This document shows, one piece after another, positions 1-9,096 of a stretch of DNA of 64,000 bases. The stretch's first letter is position 1, and each line of letters starts with the position of its first letter. The position numbers were made by a program, and so were the translations under genes. This DNA comes from Thermaerobacter sp. FW80 (GTDB lineage: Bacteria > Bacillota > Sulfobacillia > Thermaerobacterales > Thermaerobacteraceae), in NCBI RefSeq assembly GCF_004634385.1, contig NZ_CP037895.1, positions 1,649,245 to 1,713,244 on the forward strand, in the 5' to 3' direction. The notes beneath the pieces are model-generated. The model was not told the origin of the DNA and did not search any database. It saw nothing but the letters and a program-made list of their open reading frames with translations.

Positions 1-85
1 TGACGGCGGTAGCTTCGACATCGTCATCCTGACGGACAACGGCAAGACTGCCAGCGTGACGATCAAGGTGCCGGCCCAGCAGTAA
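1..85 (+). CDS. C-terminal end of an unidentified, probably exported protein (partial)
   Basis: Only the last 27 codons are present, read from base 2 to a TAA at 83-85. The peptide contains FDIVILTDNGKTASVTIKVP, an alternating beta-strand pattern like the last strand of an immunoglobulin-like or S-layer-type domain. This is too short to identify. A strong terminator follows 17 bases after the stop, so the gene ends its transcription unit. Confidence 0.45.
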   Translation, partial: DGGSFDIVILTDNGKTASVTIKVPAQQ

Positions 86-101
86 AAACGAAGGGACTGG
101 T

Positions 102-138
102 GCCGAGGGCGGACCTTCGTGGTCCGCCCTCGGCTTTT
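102..138 (+). terminator. Rho-independent terminator
   Basis: A perfect 14-bp stem (102-115 pairs with 121-134) with a 5-base TTCGT loop is followed by TTTT at 135-138. It lies directly downstream of the partial gene that stops at 85. Confidence 0.85.
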
Positions 139-374
139 CCTGTGTTAGGTTGAATCCCAGATGTTCTGTGGCGGGGCTAACGTATCGCCACTGTTCGACG
201 ATCGAACTGATGGCAGTGCCAGCGGATGAATAGTCGCGGCGCCTTGGGCGGCGTTGTTAGTCTTCTGGGCAAGGGTGGTAGGTGCACGTGTGGCCAAGGC
301 ATCATTTGGGTCACTCTGGGCGCCCATCTATTGATAGCTTCACGGCTAGAGGGTCCGGCCGCGTTCGTAAGAGG

Positions 375-515
375 GTGGGAAGAGTCTCCACGTTGGTCCT
401 GTTGATGTTGGCCCTAGCTGCATCTTCGATGCCCCCCTTCTTTACGCGGGGTACTCACGCCGCCGACGCAGACAGGGGTCGTGATATGAGAACGCCGGCG
501 GCGGTTCCTGGATAG
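375..515 (+). pseudogene. Signal-peptide segment cut off from the downstream subtilase by TAG
   Basis: From a GTG at 375 the frame encodes a basic start, the hydrophobic stretch STLVLLMLALAASS and a small-residue region ending in THA-A, which is a typical Sec signal peptide. It stops at TAG 513-515. Beyond this codon the same frame continues without interruption with IIVKPKPG, the usual start of an inhibitor-I9-type propeptide, and then the protease at 552. The simplest reading is one secreted protease gene with a nonsense change. A sequencing error or stop-codon read-through could give the same picture. Frame identity is seen directly; the ancestral single gene is inferred. Confidence 0.65.
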
Positions 516-551
516 ATCATCGTCAAGCCAAAGCCGGGTACAAAGCTGGGG

Positions 552-3347
552 ATGAGCTTGGCGAAGATCGAAGCGCGCCAGGACCTGCGCGTCCAGGTTG
601 ACGTGGCAGAGGCGCTACCGACGGGTGCCCGGCTGCTGAAGGTCGACGAGCCGGACCGCACGGACGAGGTGCTGGCCGCCCTGAAGGGCTCGGGCGATTA
701 CCTGTACGTGCAGCCGAACTACATCTACGAGCCCACCGGGGCGGCCAATGATCCCTACTTCCCGCAGCAATGGGGGCTGCACAACACCGGACAGGTCATT
801 CTCGGGCGGCCCGGAGTGCCGGATGCGGACCTCAATGGTCCCGAGGTCTGGGACGTGACGAAGGGCTCCAGGGACGTGGTCGTGGCCGTGATCGACACCG
901 GGGTCGACGTGAGCCATCCTGACCTCCGGGACGCGATATGGGTCAACGAGGCCGAAGCCACCGGGAGCCCCGGCGTGGATGACGATCACAACGGTTATGT
1001 GGACGACGTCCACGGATTCGATTTCGTCAATGGCGACGGCACCGTGTTCGACCCCGAGGACGGCGACGAGCACGGCACCCACGTCGCCGGCATCATCGCC
1101 GCCCGCTGGGGTGATCGTCAGGGCGTGGCCGGCCTGGCGCCCGGCATGCGGATCATGGTGCTGAAGGTTCTCGGTCCGGGAGGGGGTTCCACGGCCAACG
1201 CCATCGAGGCCATCGCGTATGCCCAGAAAATGGGGGCGAAGATCGCCAACCTCTCATGGGGCAATTATTCGTATGACCCGGCCCTCTACGAGGCCCTTCG
1301 TGGGGCGTCGCTGCTGTTCGTCGCAGGAGCCGGCAACGATGCTTCCAACAATGACCGGACCCCCTTCTATCCCGCGTCCTATCGGATTTCCAACCTGGTG
1401 TCCGTGGCCGCGGCGGACAACCGCGGTGCCCTGGCCGTGTTCTCCAATTACGGACCGGGTACCGTCGACCTGGCCGCGCCGGGGCAGGACATCCTGAGTA
1501 CCGTACCACCGTTGCCCGACTCGGGAGCTGCCCTGCAGGTGGATGCCGGGCTGTACAGGGCCGTCGTGTTGGGCTTCGACCTCCAGCAGGTACCCGATGC
1601 CGCCATCCAGCGGCTCATTCTCCAACGGGCTCTGGCGTTCTTCGGTGTAGAGCGAGGGGATCGCGTCCTGTTGGTCGATGACGACGGTAGCAGCGACTTC
1701 GACTCCTGGCATGTCCCGGATGTGTCCTCGTACTACGAGATGGCGTTGCGTGGTTTGGGGCAGGCGTACGACGAAATCGAGGTCGCCGGTCCGGGCCCCG
1801 CACCGTTGCCGGATCTCGACCCCGCCCAGTATCCGGCGGTGATCTGGTTCACCGGCCACACGCCTGGATCGTTCTCGGAGCCCAACTTGACGTGGGTGGA
1901 CCAGTACCAGCTGGCTCGTTACCTTCTGCAGGGGGGCGCGTTGCTCCTGGCCGGGCCCGATGCCCTTCAGCATGTGGAGGGATCGGTCTTCGTCCGGCAG
2001 TACCTCTACACCTCGGTTGCAGGCGAGGAGACGCAACGCCTCGACGTGATCGCCACTCGAGGCTCGCTGTGGAACGAGGGCCTGGCCTTCCGGTTGACGC
2101 TGTCCCCGAACACGTACACGATTCCCGACCGCCTGGAGCCCGCTGGTCCCTGGGCGCACAAGGCCCTGATCTACCCCGCGCAACCGGATCGGCTCTACGC
2201 CTACGAGAGCGGTACGTCGATGGCCGCGCCCCACGTGACGGCCGTGGCGGCCCTGGTGGCCAGCCGCTACCCCGCGATGACCGCGGCCGAGATTCGCGAG
2301 CGTATCCTGGCGACGGGCAAGCCCATGCCCGGCCTGGTGGGTCGCATCGCGAACCCGGTGTTCCCTGATGCTGCAGCCGCGGTGGGGAAGCGTGAGGAAT
2401 CCGAGGAGCCCCCTGTTGCGCCGCCGGCGCCGCCCGAGCCACCCGAAGGGCAACCGCCCCAACCCGAGCCGCCGGGCGGATCACCCCCGCCGGGCTCCGA
2501 ACCCCAACCCGATGGGCCCGCCTTCCGGGACGTTCCGGCCTCCATGGCCTTGGCGGACGCGATCCGGCGGGCCGCGGCGCTCGGCGTGGTCCAGGGATAT
2601 AAGGATGGGACGTTCCGCCCGCACGACCGGGTGACCCGCCACCAGTTCGCCAAGATGATCGTCTTGGCGTACGAGAAGGCGCGGGGCGCGTCCCTGCCCG
2701 CACGTCCCTCGGTGGACTTCTCCGACGTCGACGAGCGGGACGGCGGGCTGGGGACCTATGTGGCCAAGGCAGCGACGGCCGGTTGGATCACGGGGTATGC
2801 GGACGGCACGTTCCGGCCGACCCAACCCATCACGCGGCTTCAGACGGCCGTCATCGTTGCCCGGGCGCTGCGGCTTCCACCCGAGCCCGCCCATCCGTTC
2901 GCGGACGTCGGCGGTCCCTTCGCAGGGGCCGTTGGAGCAGTTGCGCGTGCCGGTATCATGAAGGGGATGGCGAAACCCGGCGAGCCGCGGACCCTACTGT
3001 TCAAGCCGAATGCCTCGCTGACGCGCGCCGAGGCTGCGGCGGTCGCGGTGCGGGCCTACGACTACGCGAGGTCTGCCGGAACCGTGAGGGATCACCGCGC
3101 AGCCGGCGACTCACACGCTGCGGCCGGTCCAGCGACCGGATCCATGCCTGAAGCGCGAGGAGTGAACATCGGTTGGCCGAAACGGGAAACCGAGTCCGGA
3201 GGGCGCGCATCGCGCTGGTCGCGATCATCGGCTTGGCCCTGGCCCTGCGCCTGGGCCTCGCCGCATACCTTCGCCCCGTCCCCATTTCGGATTTCAAGGC
3301 CTACTGGAACATCGCCGTGGACTTGGCTCGCGGGGAGGGCTACGTGA
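552..3347 (+). CDS. Subtilisin-like (S8) serine protease with three SLH domains
   Basis: An extracellular endopeptidase anchored to the cell wall by S-layer homology domains. Counting from ATG 552, the catalytic Asp is near residue 115 (VIDTGVD), His near 174 (HGTHVAG) and Ser near 556 (GTSMAAPHV). Between the Asn region and the Ser box lies an unusual insert of about 230 residues (positions 320-550) with LLVDDDGS and VIWFTG, like the alpha/beta module seen in some secreted peptidases. A Pro-rich linker (about 615-655) leads to three SLH repeats, the first near 657 with GYKDGTFRP. The signal peptide lies upstream behind a TAG at 513, so as written the product may not be exported. The last 58 codons overlap the next gene and look like shadow sequence, so a lost stop or frameshift after the third SLH repeat is possible. 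A paralogue lies at 49804-51633. Confidence 0.8.
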   Translation: MSLAKIEARQDLRVQVDVAEALPTGARLLKVDEPDRTDEVLAALKGSGDYLYVQPNYIYEPTGAANDPYFPQQWGLHNTGQVILGRPGVPDADLNGPEVWDVTKGSRDVVVAVIDTGVDVSHPDLRDAIWVNEAEATGSPGVDDDHNGYVDDVHGFDFVNGDGTVFDPEDGDEHGTHVAGIIAARWGDRQGVAGLAPGMRIMVLKVLGPGGGSTANAIEAIAYAQKMGAKIANLSWGNYSYDPALYEALRGASLLFVAGAGNDASNNDRTPFYPASYRISNLVSVAAADNRGALAVFSNYGPGTVDLAAPGQDILSTVPPLPDSGAALQVDAGLYRAVVLGFDLQQVPDAAIQRLILQRALAFFGVERGDRVLLVDDDGSSDFDSWHVPDVSSYYEMALRGLGQAYDEIEVAGPGPAPLPDLDPAQYPAVIWFTGHTPGSFSEPNLTWVDQYQLARYLLQGGALLLAGPDALQHVEGSVFVRQYLYTSVAGEETQRLDVIATRGSLWNEGLAFRLTLSPNTYTIPDRLEPAGPWAHKALIYPAQPDRLYAYESGTSMAAPHVTAVAALVASRYPAMTAAEIRERILATGKPMPGLVGRIANPVFPDAAAAVGKREESEEPPVAPPAPPEPPEGQPPQPEPPGGSPPPGSEPQPDGPAFRDVPASMALADAIRRAAALGVVQGYKDGTFRPHDRVTRHQFAKMIVLAYEKARGASLPARPSVDFSDVDERDGGLGTYVAKAATAGWITGYADGTFRPTQPITRLQTAVIVARALRLPPEPAHPFADVGGPFAGAVGAVARAGIMKGMAKPGEPRTLLFKPNASLTRAEAAAVAVRAYDYARSAGTVRDHRAAGDSHAAAGPATGSMPEARGVNIGWPKRETESGGRASRWSRSSAWPWPCAWASPHTFAPSPFRISRPTGTSPWTWLAGRAT

Positions 3348-4492
3348 CCAAGGAGGGGGAGCCCAGCGCGTACCGGCCCATCGGATATCCGCTGCTGCTG
3401 AGCCTGGTGGTGCGGCTCTTCGGTGAGGACTGGTGGTACGCGATCGTCATCCAAGCCCTGATGGGTACGGGCGTCGTCCTGGCGACCTACTGGTTGACCA
3501 CGCGCCTGTTCGGTACCACCGCGGGCTTGGCGGCGGCCGCGCTCACCGCCATCATGCCCGATCACCTGCTGTGGAGCACGGTCCTCGACTCCGAGGTTCC
3601 CTTCATGGTGTGGATGTTGCTGGGCGTGGCGCTCTGGGTGCCGCCCCGAGGGGCGGCCGGGTTCGTCCCGTCCCTGGGCACCCTGGTGGTCAGCGGGGTG
3701 TTCTTGGGGCTCGCAGCGCTGACCCGCCCCGTCATGCTGCCCGCGGCGGGTGTGTTCTTCGTCTACGCGATGCTGTGCGCCCGGGACGGCTGGCGGTCGC
3801 TCGCCACGTGGCGCCGGGCGGTGACCGGCACCGCGGCGGTGGTCCTCGGCATGGCCCTGGTCGTCGCGCCCTGGACGGTGCGGAACTACGTGGCGCTGGG
3901 CGCCTTCGTCCCCGTCTCCACCAACGGGGGCGTCAACCTCTGGCAGGGGAACAATCCCGATGCCAATGGGGCGTTCTTCTGGCCGACCGATCCCGCCAGG
4001 AATCCCCTGTCGGGGGTGCGGGACGAGGTGGAGCGCGATCGGCTGGGCCGTCGCCTCGCGCTGCAGTGGATCCGGGAGAACCCGCTGGAGTTCGCGCGGC
4101 TGGGCCTGACGAAGTGGCGACACCTGCTGACCGACGTCCGTACCGCGCCCAATTTCGCGATCCGCAAGGCGTCGCGGCCCGTGCCGTCGGTGGTGCGCCG
4201 GCACGTCTACCCGGTGTTGCAGTGGGCGCTGAACATCCTCCTCGCCCTGACCGTGGCGGGGCTGCTGACGTGGCTGGGACGAGGCTGGAAACATCCGGCG
4301 GGGGAGCTGGCCCGGACGTCGCTCCCGGCGCTCTTCCTCCTGTACATGCTCGCCCTGCACTTCGTCTTCCCGGCGTGGGACCGCTTCCGTTTCCCCTTCA
4401 CGCCCTTCATGCTGGCGCTGGCGGGCCTCGCCCTGGCGGTGCCCATCGAGGCCCTGCGATCCCGGAGGGACGCGCGCCGGGCCCCCGTCTAG
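3173..4492 (+). CDS. GT39-family (ArnT/PMT-like) membrane glycosyltransferase
   Basis: A multi-pass membrane protein of 439 residues. The first membrane segment (IALVAIIGLALALRLGLAA) is followed by an Asp-containing outer loop (VPISDFKAYWNIA), the arrangement of polyprenyl-phosphate-sugar-dependent GT39/GT-C enzymes. At least eight further hydrophobic segments follow and the C-terminus is basic. TTG 3173 is chosen because GAGGAG lies about nine bases upstream. It would transfer sugar from a polyprenyl-phosphate donor on the outer face of the membrane. The convergent gene at 4489-5649 makes such donors. The two stop codons overlap in CTAG (4489-4492). The acceptor cannot be read from sequence. 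Confidence 0.75.
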   Translation: MAETGNRVRRARIALVAIIGLALALRLGLAAYLRPVPISDFKAYWNIAVDLARGEGYVTKEGEPSAYRPIGYPLLLSLVVRLFGEDWWYAIVIQALMGTGVVLATYWLTTRLFGTTAGLAAAALTAIMPDHLLWSTVLDSEVPFMVWMLLGVALWVPPRGAAGFVPSLGTLVVSGVFLGLAALTRPVMLPAAGVFFVYAMLCARDGWRSLATWRRAVTGTAAVVLGMALVVAPWTVRNYVALGAFVPVSTNGGVNLWQGNNPDANGAFFWPTDPARNPLSGVRDEVERDRLGRRLALQWIRENPLEFARLGLTKWRHLLTDVRTAPNFAIRKASRPVPSVVRRHVYPVLQWALNILLALTVAGLLTWLGRGWKHPAGELARTSLPALFLLYMLALHFVFPAWDRFRFPFTPFMLALAGLALAVPIEALRSRRDARRAPV

Positions 4493-5649
4493 TGGCCCGG
4501 CGCCGATCCCGACTGCGACCGCCGCACCGGTTCTGGCTGCGGCAGCCGGCTGGCGATCCGCGCCGCCGCCGCACGCTGGGCTCGGCCGGGTTGCGGGCGG
4601 CCGGCCCACGTCCAGCGGTTGTTCAGGGTGAAGTTCCACCACACCGCCGCACCGCTGGCGATGAGGTTGGCCAGCAGGTAGTGGACCGCGCGGTGGATCA
4701 ACTCCAGGATCCCTGCGCTGATGAGGACGCCCGTCGCCGAGACCACCAGGAACCGAGAGGCGCGGACGTGCAGACGGCCGCCGCGCGCGTCCCGCCACGT
4801 GAAGCGGTCGTTGAGGATGAAGTTGGACGTCATGGCGGCCAGTGCCGCCAGCGCCCCCGCCAGGGGCACGTAGAGATGGGCGAGGTTCACGAGCATCCAG
4901 TAGATGGTGAAGTTGACGACGACCCCCGACGCCCCCACCAGGCAGTAGAGCCAGAAGCGGCGATCCTCCGGCGAGGAGGCGACCAGCCGCACCAGGTGGA
5001 CGAGGTACTCCCACTGCTCCCGCAGGCCCATCTTGGACTCGCCCGCCGCGCGCGCCTCGAAGGCGTAGGGGATCTCGACCACCCGCTCGTACCGGCCCTT
5101 GACCAGCACCTCGATGAGGATCTTCCACCCGATGGGGTTGAGCTCGACGCCCTCGACCACGCGACGGCGGACCAGGAAGAACCCGCTGGTCGGGTCGGTG
5201 ACGGGACGAACGCGGCGCAGCAACGCCCGGGCCATCCAGCGGGCCGTCCACGACACCAGCTTGCGGGAGGGGCTGAGGCCGCCGTCGCTGCCACCCGGGA
5301 CGAACCGGCTGGGGATGACGATGTCCGCACCCCGTTCGGCCTCGCGGACCAGGTCCATGAGCTTCTCCGGCGGGTGCTGGAGGTCGGCGTCCATCACCGC
5401 CAGCAGGTCGCCCCGGGCGATGCGGAAACCGGTCACCACCGCGGAACCCAGGCCCCGTTCGCCCTCCCGGTGGAGGAAGCGCACCTGCGGGTACTTCGCG
5501 GCGAGCCGGGCGAGGATTTGCGGCGTATCGTCCCGGCTGTCGTCGACGAACACGATTTCGAAGGGAACGTGGACGGCGGCGGTGATCCGTTCCACCAGCC
5601 GCTCCACGTTGTCGCGCTCGTTGTAGGTCGGCACGACGATGCTCAGCAT
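4489..5649 (-). CDS. Polyprenol-phosphate mannose synthase-like GT2 fused to GtrA-type membrane domain
   Basis: The N-terminal GT2 domain begins LSIVVPTYNERDNV, has the nucleotide-sugar motif DADLQHPPE near residue 92 and the DPTSGFFLVRR region typical of DPM1-like polyprenol monophosphomannose or glucose synthases. The C-terminal third has four membrane segments with the GtrA signature (NFTIYWMLVN, NFILNDRFTW, NFTLNNRWTW). Such fusions make and possibly flip a polyprenyl-phosphate sugar, the donor used by GT39 enzymes like the neighbour at 3173. ATG 5649 is chosen because the GT2 fold starts at its second residue; the upstream open frame has no domain. One copy of the GGACGAACCGG word lies inside (5298-5308). 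Confidence 0.85.
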   Translation of the reverse strand: MLSIVVPTYNERDNVERLVERITAAVHVPFEIVFVDDSRDDTPQILARLAAKYPQVRFLHREGERGLGSAVVTGFRIARGDLLAVMDADLQHPPEKLMDLVREAERGADIVIPSRFVPGGSDGGLSPSRKLVSWTARWMARALLRRVRPVTDPTSGFFLVRRRVVEGVELNPIGWKILIEVLVKGRYERVVEIPYAFEARAAGESKMGLREQWEYLVHLVRLVASSPEDRRFWLYCLVGASGVVVNFTIYWMLVNLAHLYVPLAGALAALAAMTSNFILNDRFTWRDARGGRLHVRASRFLVVSATGVLISAGILELIHRAVHYLLANLIASGAAVWWNFTLNNRWTWAGRPQPGRAQRAAAARIASRLPQPEPVRRSQSGSAPGH

Positions 5650-5995
5650 GTCCGCACCCACTTCGTCGTCGACATCCACGACCCGAGACCGCGGGCCGCG
5701 CCGGGTCGGGTCGCCTCCTGGCGTCGGTCCCGCGGCCTGCCGGCGCGCCGCCGTGGTTGCGGCAATCCGGGCCCCGGTACGAGGCCAGTATAGCGGAAAT
5801 TCCCTGCGGTGCGGGTGGATGCAGGGTGGTGCGGCCCGTGCGCGCAGCGGGAGCCGGTTCGTCCTGTGGTGCACGACGGTGCGTCCCTTTCGGTGAGGAG
5901 AAGGGCGAAGAGCCTATAAGCGGCAGGGCGGCCGCATGTCGGCTCGCCGCCTTCGTGTTACCCTTGTCCCAGGTTCGCCGCGGGAGGAACCGGGA

Positions 5996-7186
5996 TTGAA
6001 CGTCTTGCTGGCGACCGCGTTCGAGTATCCCCACCTCGGTGGCTTGTCGACCCACATGACCTTGCTGGCGAAGGGGCTCCGGGCGCAGGGGCACGACGTC
6101 CGCATCCGCTCCTTCACTGATCTCAGCCGTGTCCAGCGGGCGGCGACCCGCGGGCCTGCCTGGCTGTTGAACCGGGTGCAGCGGGGATGGGGCACCTGGT
6201 GGACGACCGCCATGCGCATCCGCTTTCTCGTCCGTCTCCTCAGGGCGGAGTCCGCGTGGCTCGACGTCCTCAATGTCGAGGACCCGATGGCTGCGGTGGC
6301 GGCCCAGCGGGCAGGCCTCCGGTACGTGTACACGGTGCACGGTTACGCCACGGACGAGCACGTCGCCGCAGGGCGCATCCGGCGCGACAGCTGGGTCCAC
6401 CGGTGGCACCTCGAGCTGGAACGGCGCGCGCTGGGCGGTGCGCAGCACGTGGTGGCCGTGGATTCGCGGATCCGCCGGCACGTCGAGCAGTTGGCGGGGC
6501 ATCGCCGGGTGACGGTGATCCCCAACTTCGTCGACGGCGACTGGCCGAGGCAAGCGCCCGACAGGACGGCCGCGCGGGCCACGCTGGGCCTTGCCGACGA
6601 CGCCTTCGTCGTCCTGTGCCCACGACGCCTGACCCCGAAGAACGGCGTCGTCTACGCCTTGGAGGCGATGGACCTCGTGCGGAACGGCGAGGTGGAGTGG
6701 CCGGCGGACCGCCGCCCGCTGCTCGTGGTGGTGGGCACCGGCGAGCAGTGGCCGGCGGTGCAGGCCTTCGTGCGCCAGCGAGGGCTCGCGCCCTTCTGCC
6801 GGCTGGAAGGCGGCCGGCCGCACGAGGCGATGGCGGTCTACCTGAGGGCCGCGGACGCGGTGGTGATCCCTTCGATCCACGCCGCCGGGGTGGAGGAGGC
6901 GACCTCCATCAGCGCCCTGGAGGCCATGGTCTTTGGCGTGCCGGTGGTCGCCTCGGCGGTGGGGGGCTTGAAGGAGATCATCCGGGACGGCGAGACGGGG
7001 TTGCTGGTGCCGCAGAAGCGCCCCGACGCCCTGGCTCGAGCGCTGGCCCGCCTGGCGGCCGAGCCGTCCCTGGCACGGCGTCTGGCCGAGGCGGCCCGGG
7101 CGTATGTGCTCGCCCACCATTCGCACCTGGCCGCAGCCGCTCGTTTTCTGCACATCTACGGCCAGGCGACGGCCCAGGTCGGTTGA
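5996..7186 (+). CDS. GT4-family glycosyltransferase
   Basis: A GT-B enzyme of about 396 residues. The N-domain starts LNVLLATAFEYPHLGGLSTH with the Gly-rich acceptor loop. The C-domain has VIPNFVDGDW, CPRRLTPKNG, the donor-site stretch EEATSISALEAMVFGVPVVA with the usual E-x7-E spacing, and GLLVPQKRPDALARAL. TTG 5996 is preferred because GGGAGG at 5982-5987 sits eight bases upstream; an ATG at 5936 in frame is an alternative. It opens the envelope cluster 5996-15859. Substrate sugars cannot be predicted. Confidence 0.85.
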   Translation: MNVLLATAFEYPHLGGLSTHMTLLAKGLRAQGHDVRIRSFTDLSRVQRAATRGPAWLLNRVQRGWGTWWTTAMRIRFLVRLLRAESAWLDVLNVEDPMAAVAAQRAGLRYVYTVHGYATDEHVAAGRIRRDSWVHRWHLELERRALGGAQHVVAVDSRIRRHVEQLAGHRRVTVIPNFVDGDWPRQAPDRTAARATLGLADDAFVVLCPRRLTPKNGVVYALEAMDLVRNGEVEWPADRRPLLVVVGTGEQWPAVQAFVRQRGLAPFCRLEGGRPHEAMAVYLRAADAVVIPSIHAAGVEEATSISALEAMVFGVPVVASAVGGLKEIIRDGETGLLVPQKRPDALARALARLAAEPSLARRLAEAARAYVLAHHSHLAAAARFLHIYGQATAQVG

Positions 7187-7574
7187 CGCGCACCGCGGCG
7201 CGGCGCGGGGCGGGTGTACGGCTTGATCCCCACATCTTGGTGGGCGACCGGCCCCTTCGCGGGAGAGGACTTTGTTGCAGAGGGACGAATCTTGTATGTT
7301 CGTGCGCTTCCTTTTGCTTGGCCCGTGCCGGAACGGCGTGCCCGGACCAACGTGCCGTGCCCGACGCGCGGGACCCGGCGACCGGGCCGCCGGTGTGGGG
7401 GGCGGGGGACCCGTACCGGTCTCGCCGGGGGTCTCTGGCCCGTTTCGGCCTTGCCGGGCGTCCCGTGCACGGGTCCCGAAGCGGTGACGAGCCATGGGAC
7501 CGCTGACCACCCGACAGGCGACGCCACAGAAGGAAATGGACCGTCTTGCGACAGCGCCTGGAGAGGATGCCCGA
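7187..7574. other. Gene-free stretch of about 390 bases
   Basis: GC-rich spacer between the GT4 and the O-antigen-ligase-type gene. Short open frames exist but none has a recognisable domain or a convincing ribosome site. It holds the candidate promoter at 7272-7300. Nothing else was recognised. Confidence 0.5.
7272..7300 (+). promoter_or_regulatory. Possible sigma-A-type promoter
   Basis: TTGTTG at 7272-7277 and TATGTT at 7295-7300 are separated by 17 bases in one of the few AT-richer patches here. The match to TTGACA/TATAAT is moderate. It could drive the gene at 7575 and those after it. Confidence 0.3.
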
Positions 7575-8999
7575 ATGGTGACACACCCCGTCGCGGGCAC
7601 CGGGGCTTGGCGTGGGTCCCGGACGACGGTTGCCTTGCTGCGCGGCTTGACCTTGGTCACGATCACGTACCTGGCCTTCCGGTTCGTCCTGGTGGACTAT
7701 GTGTGGTCCCCCCTGCGCTGGATCAGCGATGTGCTGTCCCTCAGCCTGGGCGGGCTCGCGGTGCTGGCCCTGTGGAGGGATCCCGCTTGGCGGCGGGCGG
7801 TTTGGGCTTGCCGGCCTGGGCTTCGGAACGTGCTCCTCGGGTTGGCGGGGGCGATCGTCCTGGCCGTCGTCACGGTGCTCGCCTCGGGTCTTGCCAACGG
7901 ACGCGGGCTCGTGGACATCGCCACCGGCATCCGGAGCCTCGTGCTGTGGTGCACGCTGCTGGCCGCCGTGGGACTCGTCGCGGCCTGGGAGTTGGCCTAC
8001 GGACCGGGTCAGGCCCAGGGTGCCGGCCGACGCCCCTGGGCCTTGCGCGTGCTTTCTTGGGTCGTCGCCCTCGCCGTGTTCATGGCGCTGGTGGAAACCG
8101 CGGGCGTGTTGCTCTTCGGGTGGTACGGCCCGGCGGAGTGGGTGGCGACCTTGACGGGGTCCAACGCCGGGCGGGCCGTCGGACTGATGAAGAACCCCAA
8201 CACCCTGGGATGCTTTCTGGTCCTGGGCCTGCTGCTGCTCTGGCCGCGATGGGTGGCGGCGGTGACCCGGCGGGTGCGGGATCGAGCCGTCTGGGCGTGG
8301 GCGGTCCTGCTGCTCATGGGGCTGGCGCTAACCTACTCGCGGCAGGGGTGGCTCGCCGTTGCCGCGGGTCTGCTGGCGGCCGGATGGGTGGCCCGCCGCC
8401 TCGTCCCGTGGCGCGTGACGGCGCTGTTGATGCTGGTTGTCGTCGTGGTCACCGTGCTGACCACGATGTTGCCGGTGCCGCTGTTCGCCTGGGGCGACGA
8501 TGACGGGATCTCGCGGACCCGTCAGTTGCAGTTGCGGAGGATCTCCGAGACCTTCGACGAGGAGACCGTGGACAAGAGCCGTGCCACCGGGCGGCTGGCC
8601 ATGGTGCGTTACGCGCTGGCCATGCTGCGCGACCACCCGGTGCTGGGCGTCGGGCCCGGCCGCGTTGGTGGGGCTGGGGCGCTGAATCCCGACCATGAAC
8701 TCCAGGTCCGGTACGGGTTGCCCGACCATGCGTACGCGGACAACCAGTACGTGCGGACCGCCATGGAGCTCGGCACCCTCGGGCTGCTTGCGTTAGGCGC
8801 GATGATCCTCGCGACCCTTGCCCTGGCGTACCGCACGGCACGCGTCGATCCCCTGCAAGGTGCTGCGTTCACGGCGGTCGTGGTGGCGATGGTGAGCTTC
8901 GGGCTGGGTCAGAACGCGTGGGAGAACCAGCCCCTGGCCGCGGTCTACTGGCTGTCCTTGGGGGCGGCCTGGGCGCTGCAACTCCGGCAGGAACGATGA
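7575..8999 (+). CDS. O-antigen ligase/Wzy-type membrane protein
   Basis: A protein of about 474 residues with ten or more hydrophobic segments and one long outer loop (DDDGISRTRQLQL to DNQYVRTAMELG) that contains HPVLGVGPGRVG, the pattern of the O-antigen ligase/polymerase (Wzy_C) family. GAKxPNTxG-like motif appears as LMKNPNTLGCFLVLGL. It should join or polymerise lipid-linked glycan on the outer face of the membrane. ATG 7575 is chosen over an ATG at 7494 because GGAGAGGA lies eight bases upstream. One GGACGAACCGG word (reverse) lies at 7679-7689. Confidence 0.8.
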   Translation: MVTHPVAGTGAWRGSRTTVALLRGLTLVTITYLAFRFVLVDYVWSPLRWISDVLSLSLGGLAVLALWRDPAWRRAVWACRPGLRNVLLGLAGAIVLAVVTVLASGLANGRGLVDIATGIRSLVLWCTLLAAVGLVAAWELAYGPGQAQGAGRRPWALRVLSWVVALAVFMALVETAGVLLFGWYGPAEWVATLTGSNAGRAVGLMKNPNTLGCFLVLGLLLLWPRWVAAVTRRVRDRAVWAWAVLLLMGLALTYSRQGWLAVAAGLLAAGWVARRLVPWRVTALLMLVVVVVTVLTTMLPVPLFAWGDDDGISRTRQLQLRRISETFDEETVDKSRATGRLAMVRYALAMLRDHPVLGVGPGRVGGAGALNPDHELQVRYGLPDHAYADNQYVRTAMELGTLGLLALGAMILATLALAYRTARVDPLQGAAFTAVVVAMVSFGLGQNAWENQPLAAVYWLSLGAAWALQLRQER

Positions 9000-9096
9000 G
9001 ACGGCGCCATGCGGCCGCACCCCGCCCCAGGCGGACGGGGGTCGGCAAGGCCGCTAGGATCCGGTCCGCTGTCTGGGGAAGAAGGCAGAGCAGGCG

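Noticed and set aside
3092-7666. A 1,524-codon open frame on the minus strand
   Set aside because: It runs antisense or out of phase to three well-supported genes and is Arg/Gly/Pro-rich without domains. Long shadow frames are normal at this GC content.
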